A DNA stretch of 64,000 bases, from assembly GCA_965215535.1 (NCBI GenBank), contig OZ244063.1, positions 1,054,001-1,118,000 of the forward strand, given 5' to 3'. Below, piece by piece: positions 51,668-61,421 of the stretch (positions are counted from its first letter, which is position 1; the number at the start of each line of letters is the position of its first letter). The notes beneath the pieces were generated by a model. That model made no database searches. It saw only the letters and a program-made list of their open reading frames with translations, and was not told the DNA's origin. Made by a program: the position numbers and the translations under genes. The DNA is from Bin94 sp965215535 (GTDB lineage Bacteria; Gemmatimonadota; Gemmatimonadetes; Longimicrobiales; Gaopeijiaceae).

Positions 51668-51768
51668 CTGTGTTGTCTCCTGTATGGCGGGTTGCTCTGC
51701 GGCCGTAGCGTACGGGGGAATGTACCCCGGGCGACCGGAGGGGCACAAGCCGAATGGGTGAAATCTAA

Positions 51769-52053
51769 TCAGATCCAGGCGCGCAGGACCAGAGCGACGA
51801 CCGCGATTCCCACCAGGGTCATGACATTGACTGCAATGTTGAGAGGCCCCAGGGTGAAGCTTACCGCGACCAGATCGAGGTAGATGGGGCCAACCGACAT
51901 CGATGCCGAGGTGGTCAGGAAGAGGCGCGCGGCGCTCTCCGGCAGAAAAATCTCGGCCAATCGGCTGAAGACGCCCCCCACCACCAGGCCGGCGGCAACC
52001 GCAACCAGCCCGCGCTTCAGAAGTCGGCTGCGTCGGTTATTGGATTCGGGCAT
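51769..52053 (-). CDS. DUF4321-like small membrane protein
   Basis: 94 residues: basic N-terminus, membrane helix RGLVAVAAGLVVGGVFSRLAEIFLP, a short loop, GPIYLDLVAVSFTLGPLNIAVNVMTL and a final helix. The spacing and the L-D-L-x-x-x-S-F-T-x-G pattern match the DUF4321 family, function unknown. Between tatA and the polyprenyl synthase. Confidence 0.75.
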   Translation of the reverse strand: MPESNNRRSRLLKRGLVAVAAGLVVGGVFSRLAEIFLPESAARLFLTTSASMSVGPIYLDLVAVSFTLGPLNIAVNVMTLVGIAVVALVLRAWI

Positions 52054-52098
52054 GGGTCATGGGGCCGGACTGCTGGCAGTGCATGAAACGTACCGGGT

Positions 52099-53103
52099 CT
52101 ACAGAGATCGATCGGTAACGTAGTGAACCGCGCCCTGCAGGGCATCGAGCGCGGGGCTCGGACGGAGGCCGTGAAGAGCCCGTTCGGCTTTTTTCGTAAA
52201 GGCAACCGCCCGCGCTCTGGCATATTCGATTCCGCCATTGCGCCGCACCAGAGCCACGATCCGCTCGATTGCGTCGTCGCCGGGATCCGGGAGAGCGAAG
52301 AGATGGCGGACCTCTTCGACCTCGGCAGGCGACATCTCGCGCAGCGCACCGACGAGGGGAAGGGTGACCTTGTGACCGCGCAGATCGAGTCCCGGAGGCT
52401 TTCCGGTCACCTCCTCGTCGCCCACATAGTCCAGCATGTCGTCGGTGATCTGAAAGGCCATTCCAAGGGCATGGCCATAGTCGCGCAGCACGTCGCGGCG
52501 CGCGGGATTCCCGGCCAGCGCACCGAGCTCGCAGGCCGCCGACATCAGCGAGGCGGTCTTGGCGGCGATCAGGCGGTCGTATTCGCTCTCCGAATAGCTG
52601 AGATCGTCGTACGAAAGAAGCTGCCGCATCTCGCCGATGCTCATGGTGTTGGCGGCGGTGGCCAGAACCTGCATCGCCCCCAGGTTGCCGATCCGGGCCA
52701 GCTCCGTGACCGAGCGACTGTAGAGGTAGTCGCCCATGATGATGGCGATCTGATGCGTCCACACCGAATTCACGGTGGGCATGCCACGCCGCAGGACGGA
52801 GTGATCGACCGCGTCGTCGTGAACCAAGGTGGCGATATGAACAAGCTCGACCACGGCGGCAAGGGTAATCGCGTCGCGCGCGGGAACGGCCTCGATCTCG
52901 CTGCAGAGCAGAACCAGGGTGGGACGGAACATCTTTCCCGGCACCTGCATGAGGTAGGCGTTCACCTCGTCGATCATGGCGTAGTCGGCCACGGCAATGC
53001 GGCGCAACTCGCCCATGACCTCCTGAAGACGGTCGCGAACCGGCGCCCGGATCTCGGCCCGAGAGTGAGGGGGGGCTCCCAGGAGCATGCTGCGATCTAT
53101 CAT
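52099..53103 (-). CDS. Polyprenyl diphosphate synthase
   Basis: 334 residues. First Asp-rich motif DDAVD at 96-100 in VHDDAVDHSVLRRG, second in ITDDMLDYVGDE, plus GKMFRPTLVLL. Small residues in front of the first motif (HIATLVHDD, Ala at minus five) point to a long-chain product such as the menaquinone side chain. The exact length cannot be fixed by reading. Start ATG. Confidence 0.9.
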   Translation of the reverse strand: MIDRSMLLGAPPHSRAEIRAPVRDRLQEVMGELRRIAVADYAMIDEVNAYLMQVPGKMFRPTLVLLCSEIEAVPARDAITLAAVVELVHIATLVHDDAVDHSVLRRGMPTVNSVWTHQIAIIMGDYLYSRSVTELARIGNLGAMQVLATAANTMSIGEMRQLLSYDDLSYSESEYDRLIAAKTASLMSAACELGALAGNPARRDVLRDYGHALGMAFQITDDMLDYVGDEEVTGKPPGLDLRGHKVTLPLVGALREMSPAEVEEVRHLFALPDPGDDAIERIVALVRRNGGIEYARARAVAFTKKAERALHGLRPSPALDALQGAVHYVTDRSL

Positions 53104-53184
53104 CTGAAGAGAATCTCATTCGATTCGGATTCCGTGCAACTCCCCCAACCCGGTCGCTCCGAATTGCGCAAGATGCACCCGGCA

Positions 53185-54120
53185 TCAAAGATAGCGCCGA
53201 CGGCGAATCTCATCATGCCGGACCAGATAGCGCGCCAGCCGTCGGCTCAGCGAACGCTCCTCGCTCCACTGGCGAATCTGCAGCTCGCGAACCGCTGCGG
53301 GGGTTGCCACCGGGTCGGGAGCCATTCCGATGATCTCGGTCCCGGCCACCTCCCCACCCAACGCCTCCACCGCCGCCCGAATCGCGCGAAAGACGGTCAG
53401 AGGATGGGTCGCCCGGGGGTCTTCGAGATTCATGGAGATCTGCAGACGCCCCTGGCGCGGCAGGTGAAGGCCCAGCGCGCGCACCCCCCGAAAGCCGCCA
53501 TTCCGTTCCCGGATCCGGCCCGCGATTTCCTTTGCCTCCGCAAGAGAGATCCCGGTCAGATCGACATTCCAGGCAAGCAGAACCGGGCGCGCGCCTACGC
53601 ACACGGCTCCGGCGGTGGGGTGACGCAATGGGTACAGCGGTCGCCCCTCTGCATCCAGGCCGGGCAGATCGGCCTCATCCGGTTCCGGCGCGCGGAAACG
53701 GCGGCGAATGCGGGCCAGCGAGCGCCCCGGGGGGACCGAAGCTGCGCCGTAGAGAATGGCGGGTACCCCCAGCGCGGCAATGCGCGCGGCCGCGCGTCTC
53801 GCCAGGACAACCGTCTCGTCCATGCCGATCCGGTGCAGCGGAATGAAGGGCAGGACATCGAGGGCGCCGACGCGCGGGTGAATACCGGAGTGGCTGCGCA
53901 GATCGATCGACCGCAGCGCCAGCCCGGCCACCGCCACCGAACCCTCCTCCACCGCCCCGGGCGATCCGATCGCGGTGACGACCGCGCGGTGATGATCGGG
54001 GTCGCGCGTCCGGTCGAGCACCTCGCAGCCGGACCGCTCATAGAGCGCAGCGACGCGATCCGCAAAGCGGGGGTCGCGGCCCTCGCTGAAATTGGGTACC
54101 GCTTCGACGACCGAAATCAA
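53185..54120 (-). CDS. Glutamate formimidoyltransferase
   Basis: 311 residues from a TTG at 54120 that overlaps the stop of the FN3 lipoprotein gene (TTGA). VEAVPNFSEGRD is the family N-terminus; HSGIHPRVGALDVLPFIPL carries the catalytic His region; AWNVDLTGISLAEAKEIA and RGVRALGLHLPRQGRLQISMNL follow. Single-domain form without the cyclodeaminase half. Transfers a formimino group between formiminoglutamate and tetrahydrofolate in histidine breakdown; no hut genes are nearby. Confidence 0.9.
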   Translation of the reverse strand: MISVVEAVPNFSEGRDPRFADRVAALYERSGCEVLDRTRDPDHHRAVVTAIGSPGAVEEGSVAVAGLALRSIDLRSHSGIHPRVGALDVLPFIPLHRIGMDETVVLARRAAARIAALGVPAILYGAASVPPGRSLARIRRRFRAPEPDEADLPGLDAEGRPLYPLRHPTAGAVCVGARPVLLAWNVDLTGISLAEAKEIAGRIRERNGGFRGVRALGLHLPRQGRLQISMNLEDPRATHPLTVFRAIRAAVEALGGEVAGTEIIGMAPDPVATPAAVRELQIRQWSEERSLSRRLARYLVRHDEIRRRRYL

Positions 54121-55235
54121 TCGCCGACAGCATCCAGGGCCGGGTTGTCGGGCTGTGGCTGGAAGGCCCAATCGAAGACCGCCAGGCGGTGTCCGCGCTG
54201 GTCGGTTCCCAGAAGCACGGGGCGCAGCGCTCCGAAGCGGGTCGCGCCATCTTCGCCCGTCAATCGCACCATGTAGGTGTAGCCCGGCGAGAGCGGCACC
54301 GGCGCGGAGGAGTACCCCGAGAGCGGTGCGCGCTCCCACGATGTGCAGTCGGCATCGGCTCCCGGACCGCACTTGAGCGCCGATGTGGCCCGGAATTCGG
54401 GGTGAATGCGGGCGAGCGGACCCGGGACCAGGCGCGGCCCCTGGCGGTCGTGCTCGAAGCGCAGATGGCGGTCGGCGGCATCGCCCGCAGCGATCGCGGT
54501 CGCACTCTCGACCCTCTGAAAGCGGAATCCCGACTGCGCGGCAAGATCCTGGTGGCTGTAAATCACCTCGCCGGTGTAGTCAACGCGCGGGGTGGCGCTC
54601 ACTCTGCGGCTGTCCTCGCTCTCGTGGCCCTGATCGTCCACCGCAGTGACCAGATAGGTCTGGGTGACGCCATTGTCGGCAAGCGCATCGAGGAAGGCGG
54701 GGGAATCGGTTTCGCCCAGAACGAAGACATCGTCGTCGGTGACCGCATGCACGCGGTAGACGGAGAAATCGTCTTCGCGGGCGGGCGAATCGTCCCAGTG
54801 CAGATAGACCGCATGGTCGAGGGCGATGGCGGCAACGGCCTCGGGAACGGGGGGCGGAATGGGCTCCGGCACGCGAATTTCGACAGCGCGTTCACTGGGC
54901 GTCTCGGTGCCGCTGGCAAGATCGACTGCGGCCACATAGTACTCGTAGGTTGTGCGGCTCTCGACATTGATGTCGCGGTAGATGCAGCCGCCGTCGATAC
55001 AGCTTGTGACCTCGGCGATCAGGAAATAATCGGCGTCGCGCACACGCTTGCCATAGACCCGGAAGATCTCGTCGTTCCACTGCGGGCCCAGCCTCCAGGA
55101 GAGGTCGATTCCGCGGTTGTAGTACCAGCCGGCCAGGTCGCGGGGGGCGTCGGGATCCTCGAAGAAGAGGAAATCCTCGTCACACCCTGCCAGGAGCGCG
55201 CAGGCGATGAACGGGCCGATCAGTGTCCGCTTCAT
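54117..55235 (-). CDS. Lipoprotein with two fibronectin-III-like domains
   Basis: 372 residues with lipobox LLAGC (IACALLAGCDEDFLF). Two consecutive FN3-like beta domains at about 32-120 and 128-220 (APRDLAGWYYNRGIDLSW, YEYYVAAVDLASGTETPSE, then AVAAIALDHAVYLHWDD and TYLVTAVDDQGHESEDSR). A beta-rich C-terminal part of about 150 residues follows with no family recognised. Likely outer-membrane or periplasmic. Coupled to the formimidoyltransferase gene and 168 bp downstream of lptD. Confidence 0.7.
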   Translation of the reverse strand: MKRTLIGPFIACALLAGCDEDFLFFEDPDAPRDLAGWYYNRGIDLSWRLGPQWNDEIFRVYGKRVRDADYFLIAEVTSCIDGGCIYRDINVESRTTYEYYVAAVDLASGTETPSERAVEIRVPEPIPPPVPEAVAAIALDHAVYLHWDDSPAREDDFSVYRVHAVTDDDVFVLGETDSPAFLDALADNGVTQTYLVTAVDDQGHESEDSRRVSATPRVDYTGEVIYSHQDLAAQSGFRFQRVESATAIAAGDAADRHLRFEHDRQGPRLVPGPLARIHPEFRATSALKCGPGADADCTSWERAPLSGYSSAPVPLSPGYTYMVRLTGEDGATRFGALRPVLLGTDQRGHRLAVFDWAFQPQPDNPALDAVGD

Positions 55236-55403
55236 GGTCCTGTCTCCTTCCTCGTTTTCGTCGGTGATGGGACAGTGGCGCGGGGGGTCGGGGCGGATTT
55301 TCGGGCGGCAAAGGCGGTTGCGGACGACCCCGGGCGCACCGTGCAGACAGCTCCCGATGCATATGTCGTACCATCCCGGACGAAGACGGCGGAGGCGAAC
55401 CAG

Positions 55404-58325
55404 TCAGCGCTGCGGCAGAAATCCGTTTTGTCGGCCCTCCAGTCCGCCGGCGCGCTGTTCGTAGTCGAAGTGCAGATCGCGGTTGTCGGAGAGCGCCACC
55501 TCGAAGAGGAAGGTCCAGTTGCCGGTCGCGGTCTGCCGGAAGGAGAAGTCGGCCTCCCAGCGATGGAGATTGCGCCGCAGACTGATGATGTGATCGTTGA
55601 AGGCGGAGGCAGCCACATCGTAGGAGGTCCGCCACCGCACCGACCAGCTCTCGGTGGGCTGGAAGTTCAGCGTTCCCTGGAGCATGCTGTTGTCGGACGC
55701 CCCGGCGCCCCGGTTGCGCGCCACCGAATAGGAGACCGAAGCGTCCCAGCTCCCTACCCGGCCCGCCCCCCTCGACTGTCCGCCTCCGGCACGGCCCCGT
55801 CCTCCACCGGGGACAATCGTGGATTCGCCCAGATCTTCGTCCGCAAAGCCGGCCGGGTCGCGCAAATCGGCATCGACGGGGTTCCCGGCGCCCGCCTGCG
55901 TGGATGGGCCCGTCTCCGAATCCGCCTCCCCGGCCTCGCCCCCGGCAAGGCTGCGCAGCCAGCGAAAGAGGGTGGTCTCGCTTCCCATCGAGAATCCCAG
56001 ATTCACATTCGAGACATAGAGCGAGAAGGGCCGCGCGCCGCCCGCCGGATTGAGCCCGGCGTCGTCGAAGAGAAAGTGCTCGAGCGAGAGGGTGAGGCCG
56101 CGCAGGTAATCGGAGCTGATCTGGTGCGAGATGCGGAGGTTGTCGGCGAATCCGCGGGTGAAGTGGCCCAGCCGGGTCGCCTCTTCAAAGTCGTAGGTGA
56201 CCGCGCTTGAGCGCAGCGCCAGAATTGTGACTGTGCGCGCCTGTGGCAGCCGGCGGGGACCGTCGGTGGGGGCGGCAACGGTCTGAGCGGTGGTCGAATC
56301 GGCGTTTTCGTCCTCGACCTTCATCTCGAAGGTCTGGGTGAGGCCGATCCGGAGCTCGTTGCGGGGCTGAATGGCGCGATTGCCGAAGGTGGCGACCTGT
56401 TGGGGCGTGGGGGTGACCTCGGGGGTGTAGGCAAAGTCGATGCTCGGCGAGAGCTTGTGACGCAGCCGCCCGCCGCCGTAGAAGCCGTAGATGTCGGACT
56501 TGAGCTGCACGCCCAGCGAGACCCGGCTCGGCGCAGAAACAAATCCGCCCCCCGCGACGGACGAGGTGTCGGAGCGGATCGAGCGCCCCGAGAGCGCGAG
56601 CTGCGGCGTAATGGTGGTCGAGCCGATGAGGGTCTGCTGATAGTTGACCGCAGTCGTCCAGGTCAAATTTTCGGCGGCGAAATCCACCGCTTCGTCGGTG
56701 GCGGCGGCGTGCGGATAGACGACCGAGCGCTGCAGATCGGCCACGCTCCAGATTCCCGCGCGCTGGGCAGGCATCTGTGGGTCGAAGAAGGTGGCGGGAA
56801 TGGAGAAGTGGGTGTCGCGGTTCAGATCCACACTCTGACGAATCGAGAAGGCGCCGGCCGAGAGGGTGCCCGAGAGCCCGAAGCGCAGATTTTCGCTGTC
56901 GGCCAGACTCAGCGTAAAGGGCTGGTCGGAGGCCGGGTCGGGGACGGGCTGGTCGCGCACCGCGCGAGAGAGGCGGGCCGAGGCCGAGACGGTGGCGTTG
57001 TTGTAGAAGCGCGAGCGGTTGGGGGCGGCCGGGAAGAGCGTAATGGTGGAGAGCGACAGATTGGCGGTGGGAAGGGTCATCTCGACGCGATCGTCCGAGA
57101 GGAACTGGCGGCGGTTGGCGCTCAGCGAGAGCGTGCCCCAGTCGAAGCGGTGATTGAGTCCGCCCTCGGAATCGATCGACTGGGTGATCTCGCGCGGATC
57201 GAAGGAGTTGCGGCGCACAAAGGCGGCGCTGGAGGCGTAGCGGCCCGAGAGACGCAGCCGCGTTCGCTCCGAGATCTCCCAGTTGTAATTCGCATCGAAT
57301 GCCAGCTCGGATCCCCCCTCGTTCCTCCAGAACTGGCGGAAGCTGATATCGGAATCCATGAACTGCCGCAGCCAGTTGAACTGCATCCGGCCGGTGAGGG
57401 CGGCGTAGTTGCCGCTCCACCAGTCGGCTCCGACCTGCGCGTCGAGGTAGTCGTTGATCGCCCAGTAGAAGCCCAGGTTGGAGATCCGGCGCGAATAGCC
57501 GCCCGAGGTGCGCACAATGTCATTCACCGAGAAGCGAATCGGCAGCAGACCGGAGCGGCGCCCTTGCTCGGTGTTCTGCGCAATGAAGGGAAGCCAGAAG
57601 ACTCCGACATCGCTGAAGTAGAGAAGAACATTGCGCGCTACAATGGTGCCGCCCTCGGTGAGCTTCAGGTCGCGGGCGACGAAGTGATAGTGAGGTTCGT
57701 CGTGGTCGCAGCTTGTGAAGAGAACATCGTGGCCGAACTGGACATCGGGCGCCACTCCGGGGAAATCTCCGCGCACGATCCAGCTTCCCAGGCCCGCATC
57801 CATCCTGGTGTCAACCTCCGAGGCCGTGCCGCGATCCTGGTTCAGATCGAAGATGATTCGCCGCGCCAGAACCTCGTCGCCCTGCTCGGGACGGTACTTC
57901 GCCTGCTTTCCCAGGGTAAAGAGACGGCCGGTCGTTTCATTGAAGATCAGCGCCGAATCGGCTGCCAGCTCCACCCCCTCGCGGTTCATGACCGCCTCGC
58001 TTTCGTCGGCGCCCAGAAGGGTCAGTTGACGCGACCGGGTCTCGAAGCTGGCCGCGTTCCCCCGGTACTGAACGAGATCGTAGCCGGGCAGGGCCAGGAT
58101 CTGCGAGAGCGCCGAATCGCGGGTGGGCGCCGCTGCCAGATTGTTGGCGGTGGAATCGAGGGGAAGGAGGCCGGTCGTGTCGCCCAGTCGCCGGGTGAGG
58201 CGCTCGAGCCGTTCCCGCACTACCTGCTGCAGCGAATCGCGCATCTCCTGTGCGGTCAGTTCCTTCGTCCCCGCCGGAAGAATGGCCGCAGCCAGCGCCG
58301 TCGCAGCCAGGAGCGGGCGCATCAT
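55404..58325 (-). CDS. lptD: LPS-assembly outer membrane protein LptD
   Basis: 973 residues from the ATG at 58325 (a second ATG follows directly). Signal peptide LLAATALAAAILPAG. N-terminal beta-jellyroll with QLTLLGADESEAVMNREG and FTSCDHDEPHYHFVARDLKL, the LptD family hallmark. A long C-terminal beta-barrel follows with alternating strands and a large insert (about 830-870) rich in Gly, Asp and Pro. Inserts LPS into the outer leaflet; shows that this organism has an Lpt pathway. Confidence 0.88.
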   Translation of the reverse strand: MMRPLLAATALAAAILPAGTKELTAQEMRDSLQQVVRERLERLTRRLGDTTGLLPLDSTANNLAAAPTRDSALSQILALPGYDLVQYRGNAASFETRSRQLTLLGADESEAVMNREGVELAADSALIFNETTGRLFTLGKQAKYRPEQGDEVLARRIIFDLNQDRGTASEVDTRMDAGLGSWIVRGDFPGVAPDVQFGHDVLFTSCDHDEPHYHFVARDLKLTEGGTIVARNVLLYFSDVGVFWLPFIAQNTEQGRRSGLLPIRFSVNDIVRTSGGYSRRISNLGFYWAINDYLDAQVGADWWSGNYAALTGRMQFNWLRQFMDSDISFRQFWRNEGGSELAFDANYNWEISERTRLRLSGRYASSAAFVRRNSFDPREITQSIDSEGGLNHRFDWGTLSLSANRRQFLSDDRVEMTLPTANLSLSTITLFPAAPNRSRFYNNATVSASARLSRAVRDQPVPDPASDQPFTLSLADSENLRFGLSGTLSAGAFSIRQSVDLNRDTHFSIPATFFDPQMPAQRAGIWSVADLQRSVVYPHAAATDEAVDFAAENLTWTTAVNYQQTLIGSTTITPQLALSGRSIRSDTSSVAGGGFVSAPSRVSLGVQLKSDIYGFYGGGRLRHKLSPSIDFAYTPEVTPTPQQVATFGNRAIQPRNELRIGLTQTFEMKVEDENADSTTAQTVAAPTDGPRRLPQARTVTILALRSSAVTYDFEEATRLGHFTRGFADNLRISHQISSDYLRGLTLSLEHFLFDDAGLNPAGGARPFSLYVSNVNLGFSMGSETTLFRWLRSLAGGEAGEADSETGPSTQAGAGNPVDADLRDPAGFADEDLGESTIVPGGGRGRAGGGQSRGAGRVGSWDASVSYSVARNRGAGASDNSMLQGTLNFQPTESWSVRWRTSYDVAASAFNDHIISLRRNLHRWEADFSFRQTATGNWTFLFEVALSDNRDLHFDYEQRAGGLEGRQNGFLPQR

Positions 58326-58365
58326 CCGGCAGAGAGGATCTCCACGCTCCCTGCGCCGCGCTGCC

Positions 58366-59268
58366 CTATTCGGGATCGGAGTCGCCACGCGCCGGGTCGC
58401 CATGGGTGTAGGGAGTCGGTTCGGGCGGGGAGGCGGAATCGTCGACTGCGTTCTCCACCGAATCCTCGGGGCCTGCAAGGCTGTCGTCGGAGTCGTCGCG
58501 GTCGCGCTTCCGCCAGCTCAGCACACTGAGCAGGATGCCGAATTCATAGAGGAGAATGAGAGGCACAGTCATGAGGATCGAGAGAAGGATGAAATCGCCG
58601 GGCGAGAGGATGCTGGCCAGGACCAGGATGCCGACGATCGCATGGCGCCGCTTGCTGCGCAGGAAGGCGGGGGTAATCAGACCCAGAACGCTCAGCAGCA
58701 GGACCACGACCGGGAGCTCGAAGATCACGCCGAAGACCAGCAGAAGTTGGACGACAAAGGGGAAGTAATAGTTGGCCGTCCAGGCCGGTTCCAGGATATC
58801 TGCAAGCAGCCCGATGAAGAACTCCAGGGTGATGGGGAGCGCCACGAAGTAGCCCATCGCCACACCGAGCACAAAGAGCACCAGCCCCATGACGAGCGCG
58901 GGAATCAGGGCGCGCTTTTCGCGCGGCTCGAGGGCGGGCGAGAAGAATCCCCAGGCCTGATAGAAGACCAGCGGCGAGGCGAGCACCACGCCGACGACCA
59001 GTGTCAACTGCAGGAGGACGAAGAAGGAGGATTGGGGCGAGAGGGTGTCGAGCTGGAAGTCGGGTCCGAAGATCTCGCGGGCCGGTTGCAGAAGAAGGTG
59101 CGCCACATCGAAGTAGAGAACCAGAAAGAGACCGGCCAGCGCCCCGATCACGACCGCCAGAAGGCTCCAGAGAAGCCTCCAGCGCAGCTCCTCGAGATGA
59201 TCCAGGAAGGGCATCTCCGCGCGGGGATTGTCGCCCCGGGCCAGAAGGCCGTCGTAGAGTCGTTTCAT
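58366..59268 (-). CDS. tatC: Sec-independent protein translocase TatC
   Basis: 300 residues, six membrane helices. Family signatures MPFLDHLEELRWRLLWSL, SPLVFYQAWGFFSPALEPREKR and FGVIFELPVVVLLLSVLGL are present. Long acidic C-terminal tail of about 50 residues after the last helix. Recognises twin-arginine signal peptides. ATGA overlap with nrdR. Confidence 0.95.
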   Translation of the reverse strand: MKRLYDGLLARGDNPRAEMPFLDHLEELRWRLLWSLLAVVIGALAGLFLVLYFDVAHLLLQPAREIFGPDFQLDTLSPQSSFFVLLQLTLVVGVVLASPLVFYQAWGFFSPALEPREKRALIPALVMGLVLFVLGVAMGYFVALPITLEFFIGLLADILEPAWTANYYFPFVVQLLLVFGVIFELPVVVLLLSVLGLITPAFLRSKRRHAIVGILVLASILSPGDFILLSILMTVPLILLYEFGILLSVLSWRKRDRDDSDDSLAGPEDSVENAVDDSASPPEPTPYTHGDPARGDSDPE

Positions 59269-59789
59269 GAGGGGCTCCCGGCCGGAGGCGCTTTCATCAG
59301 ATCCAGCTCTCCCTGATCGCGGTTCTGTGCCGTTTCGGCCCGCACATTCAGCGCGTCCACCGCTTCCTGGAAGTCGTCGATATGCTGAAAGTTGCGATAG
59401 ACCGAGGCGAAGCGGATGTAGGCCACCCGATCGACCGGCTCCAGGCTCTCCATGACCGCCCTGCCGATCGCCGTCGAGGGAAGCTCGGCGCGGGCGGAGG
59501 CCGAGAGATCGTCCTCGATCCGGTCGACCAGTTCATCAATCGTCGCGGGCGAGATTGGACGCCGGGTGCAGGCCAGAGCGATGCTTTCGCGAATCTTGTC
59601 GCGACAGAACTCCTCGGCGCTGCCATCGCGCTTGAGCACCTGCAGAGGCCGCCGCTCCACCGCCTCCCAGGTCGTGAAGCGTTGGCCACACTCGAGACAC
59701 TCGCGCCGTCGCCGCACGGCATGCCCTGAGCGCGCGGGCCGGCTGTCCACCACCCGGGTCGATTCGTGTACACAGGCGGGACATCGCAT
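59265..59789 (-). CDS. nrdR: Transcriptional repressor NrdR
   Basis: 174 residues. Zinc ribbon with RCPAC near the start and RRECLECGQRFTTWE, then the ATP-cone domain (LQVLKRDGSAEEFCRDKI, ACTRRPIS, RVAYIRFASVYRNF). Represses ribonucleotide reductase genes according to dATP/ATP. Slightly longer than usual because of a C-terminal tail. No nrd genes in the window. Confidence 0.95.
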   Translation of the reverse strand: MRCPACVHESTRVVDSRPARSGHAVRRRRECLECGQRFTTWEAVERRPLQVLKRDGSAEEFCRDKIRESIALACTRRPISPATIDELVDRIEDDLSASARAELPSTAIGRAVMESLEPVDRVAYIRFASVYRNFQHIDDFQEAVDALNVRAETAQNRDQGELDLMKAPPAGSPS

Positions 59790-59825
59790 GGACCCGGTTC
59801 CAGTGCTGCCAGGAGCTCGCGCCGG

Positions 59826-60698
59826 TCAGGGAATCTGCGCGAGACGCTCCTGCGCCTGCGGGGCGAGCGGGTGATCGGGGTAGGAATCGAGCATCCAGCG
59901 CAGGTACTCGCGGGCCTCGTCATTGCGGTCGAGGGAGACGCAGAGCAGACCGGCGCCGAAGAGTGCGCGCGGAACCTCGTCCGCATCGGGGAAGAGGTCG
60001 GGGATCATGAGGTAGGTCTCGATCGCCTCTTCGGCCTGATCGTCCACCGAGAGCACCTCGGCCAACAGAAGATAGGCGGCAGGGGCGACCTCGCTGTCCG
60101 GGAATTCGCTCAGAAGCCGCTGCAGGGCGCGCCGGGCGCCGGTGGGCGAACCGCGCTCCAGGAACATCTCGCGGGCCTGTTCGTAGAGATCGCCGGCGGT
60201 GTCGCGACCCACTGCGGGATCGTCGTTGGCGCTGTCGTCCGCAGAGGCCGGATCCAGGGTGTCGGCGGCGGCCATGCCCAGAGATGCGCGCTCGATCTGC
60301 CGACTCTGCTGCTCGAGCTCTTCGGACATGAGAGCGAGGCTGCGCTGGCTCTGCCCCACGAGCTCGCCAATGACAAGCTGCTGTTTCTGGATGTCGTGCA
60401 GACGGTTGGTGACATCGCCGCGGAGCTCAAAGAGCGTTTCCGCAAGAGCGCTCACCGAATCCATTGCCTGGCCATTAACCCGCTCCACGACACGCAGCAT
60501 GGCCCGGAAGGCGGAATCCTGGCGGGCGGAGAGGTAGCGCATCTCCTGATGAAGCTCGCGCAGGTCGCCACGGGTCGCGCACGCCGACGCCGAGAGGAGA
60601 ACCGCGATGCCGGCTGCAACCGCCACCACTCCCCCTCCCCGGCAACGCCTCGCCGAAGCGGGGAGCGGGCTGCGCCTACGACCCGACGATTCCGTCAC
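59826..60698 (-). CDS. Tol-Pal system protein CpoB/YbgF-like
   Basis: 290 residues, GTG start overlapping pal by 23 bp; a later start is possible. Export signal with lipobox-like SASAC (AAGIAVLLSASACATRGDL), a helical coiled-coil region at about 45-130, and C-terminal tetratricopeptide repeats (LYEQAREMFLERGSPTGARRALQRLLSEFPDSE and following). Last gene of the Tol-Pal operon, where CpoB links cell-wall synthesis to Tol. Lipid anchoring would differ from the soluble E. coli CpoB. Confidence 0.82.
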   Translation of the reverse strand: MTESSGRRRSPLPASARRCRGGGVVAVAAGIAVLLSASACATRGDLRELHQEMRYLSARQDSAFRAMLRVVERVNGQAMDSVSALAETLFELRGDVTNRLHDIQKQQLVIGELVGQSQRSLALMSEELEQQSRQIERASLGMAAADTLDPASADDSANDDPAVGRDTAGDLYEQAREMFLERGSPTGARRALQRLLSEFPDSEVAPAAYLLLAEVLSVDDQAEEAIETYLMIPDLFPDADEVPRALFGAGLLCVSLDRNDEAREYLRWMLDSYPDHPLAPQAQERLAQIP

Positions 60699-61269
60699 TG
60701 CCCATCGTGATCACGAACTCGACGCGCCGGTTCTCGGCCCACGCCCGTTCGTTCGATCCCTGCATGGCAGGGCGTTCCTCGCCGAAGGAGACGGTCGAGA
60801 ATCGCTCTGCGTCCAGTCCGAATCCGGTCAGGAAGCGGACTACGGCATCGGCGCGCTCATTGCCCAGCGCAATGTTGTACTCCGAGGTGCCGCGTTCGTC
60901 GGCATGTCCCTCCATGCGCAGGCGAACGCCGGGGTTGGCCCGCAGAACCTCCAGCTTGGCGCGCAGGCGGGATTCGGTGTCGGAGCGCAGGGCTGACTCA
61001 TCGTAGTCGAAGTAGACCGCTTCGCGCAGCGTCTGACGGGCATCCTCGGCGCGGCGGGCCATATCGCGGGCTCGTGCCTCTTCTTCGGCGCGCATGCGGG
61101 CCGCTTCGGCCTCCTCGGCTCTGCGGATCGAATCCTGCCGTGCCGCCTCGATCTCTTCGGGGGTGGGTCCGGTGGGCTGCGGATCGGTCTGCACCTCCTG
61201 CTGGCCGCCACATGCACTCACGATCAGCGTTGCCACAGTGGCAGTCAGGATGAAACGACGGTTCGACAT
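60676..61269 (-). CDS. pal: Peptidoglycan-associated lipoprotein Pal
   Basis: 197 residues. Lipobox IVSAC, charged helical spacer (about 35-85), OmpA-type peptidoglycan-binding domain with VYFDYDESALR, MEGHADERGTSEYNIALGNERA and RRVEFVI. Anchors the outer membrane to the wall and binds TolB. Confidence 0.95.
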   Translation of the reverse strand: MSNRRFILTATVATLIVSACGGQQEVQTDPQPTGPTPEEIEAARQDSIRRAEEAEAARMRAEEEARARDMARRAEDARQTLREAVYFDYDESALRSDTESRLRAKLEVLRANPGVRLRMEGHADERGTSEYNIALGNERADAVVRFLTGFGLDAERFSTVSFGEERPAMQGSNERAWAENRRVEFVITMGSDGIVGS

Positions 61270-61421
61270 CGGCCTGAGTTCTCCGGTTGAGTTGGAATGC
61301 GGGTGGGAGCGCTAGCGGGAGTCGCGACCCGCCCGCGCCGGGCCGCTCTTGCCATATCGGCCAAAATGTACACACCCGCACGCCCATCGTCAACAATGAT
61401 GGTCAACAATGGGGACAGATG

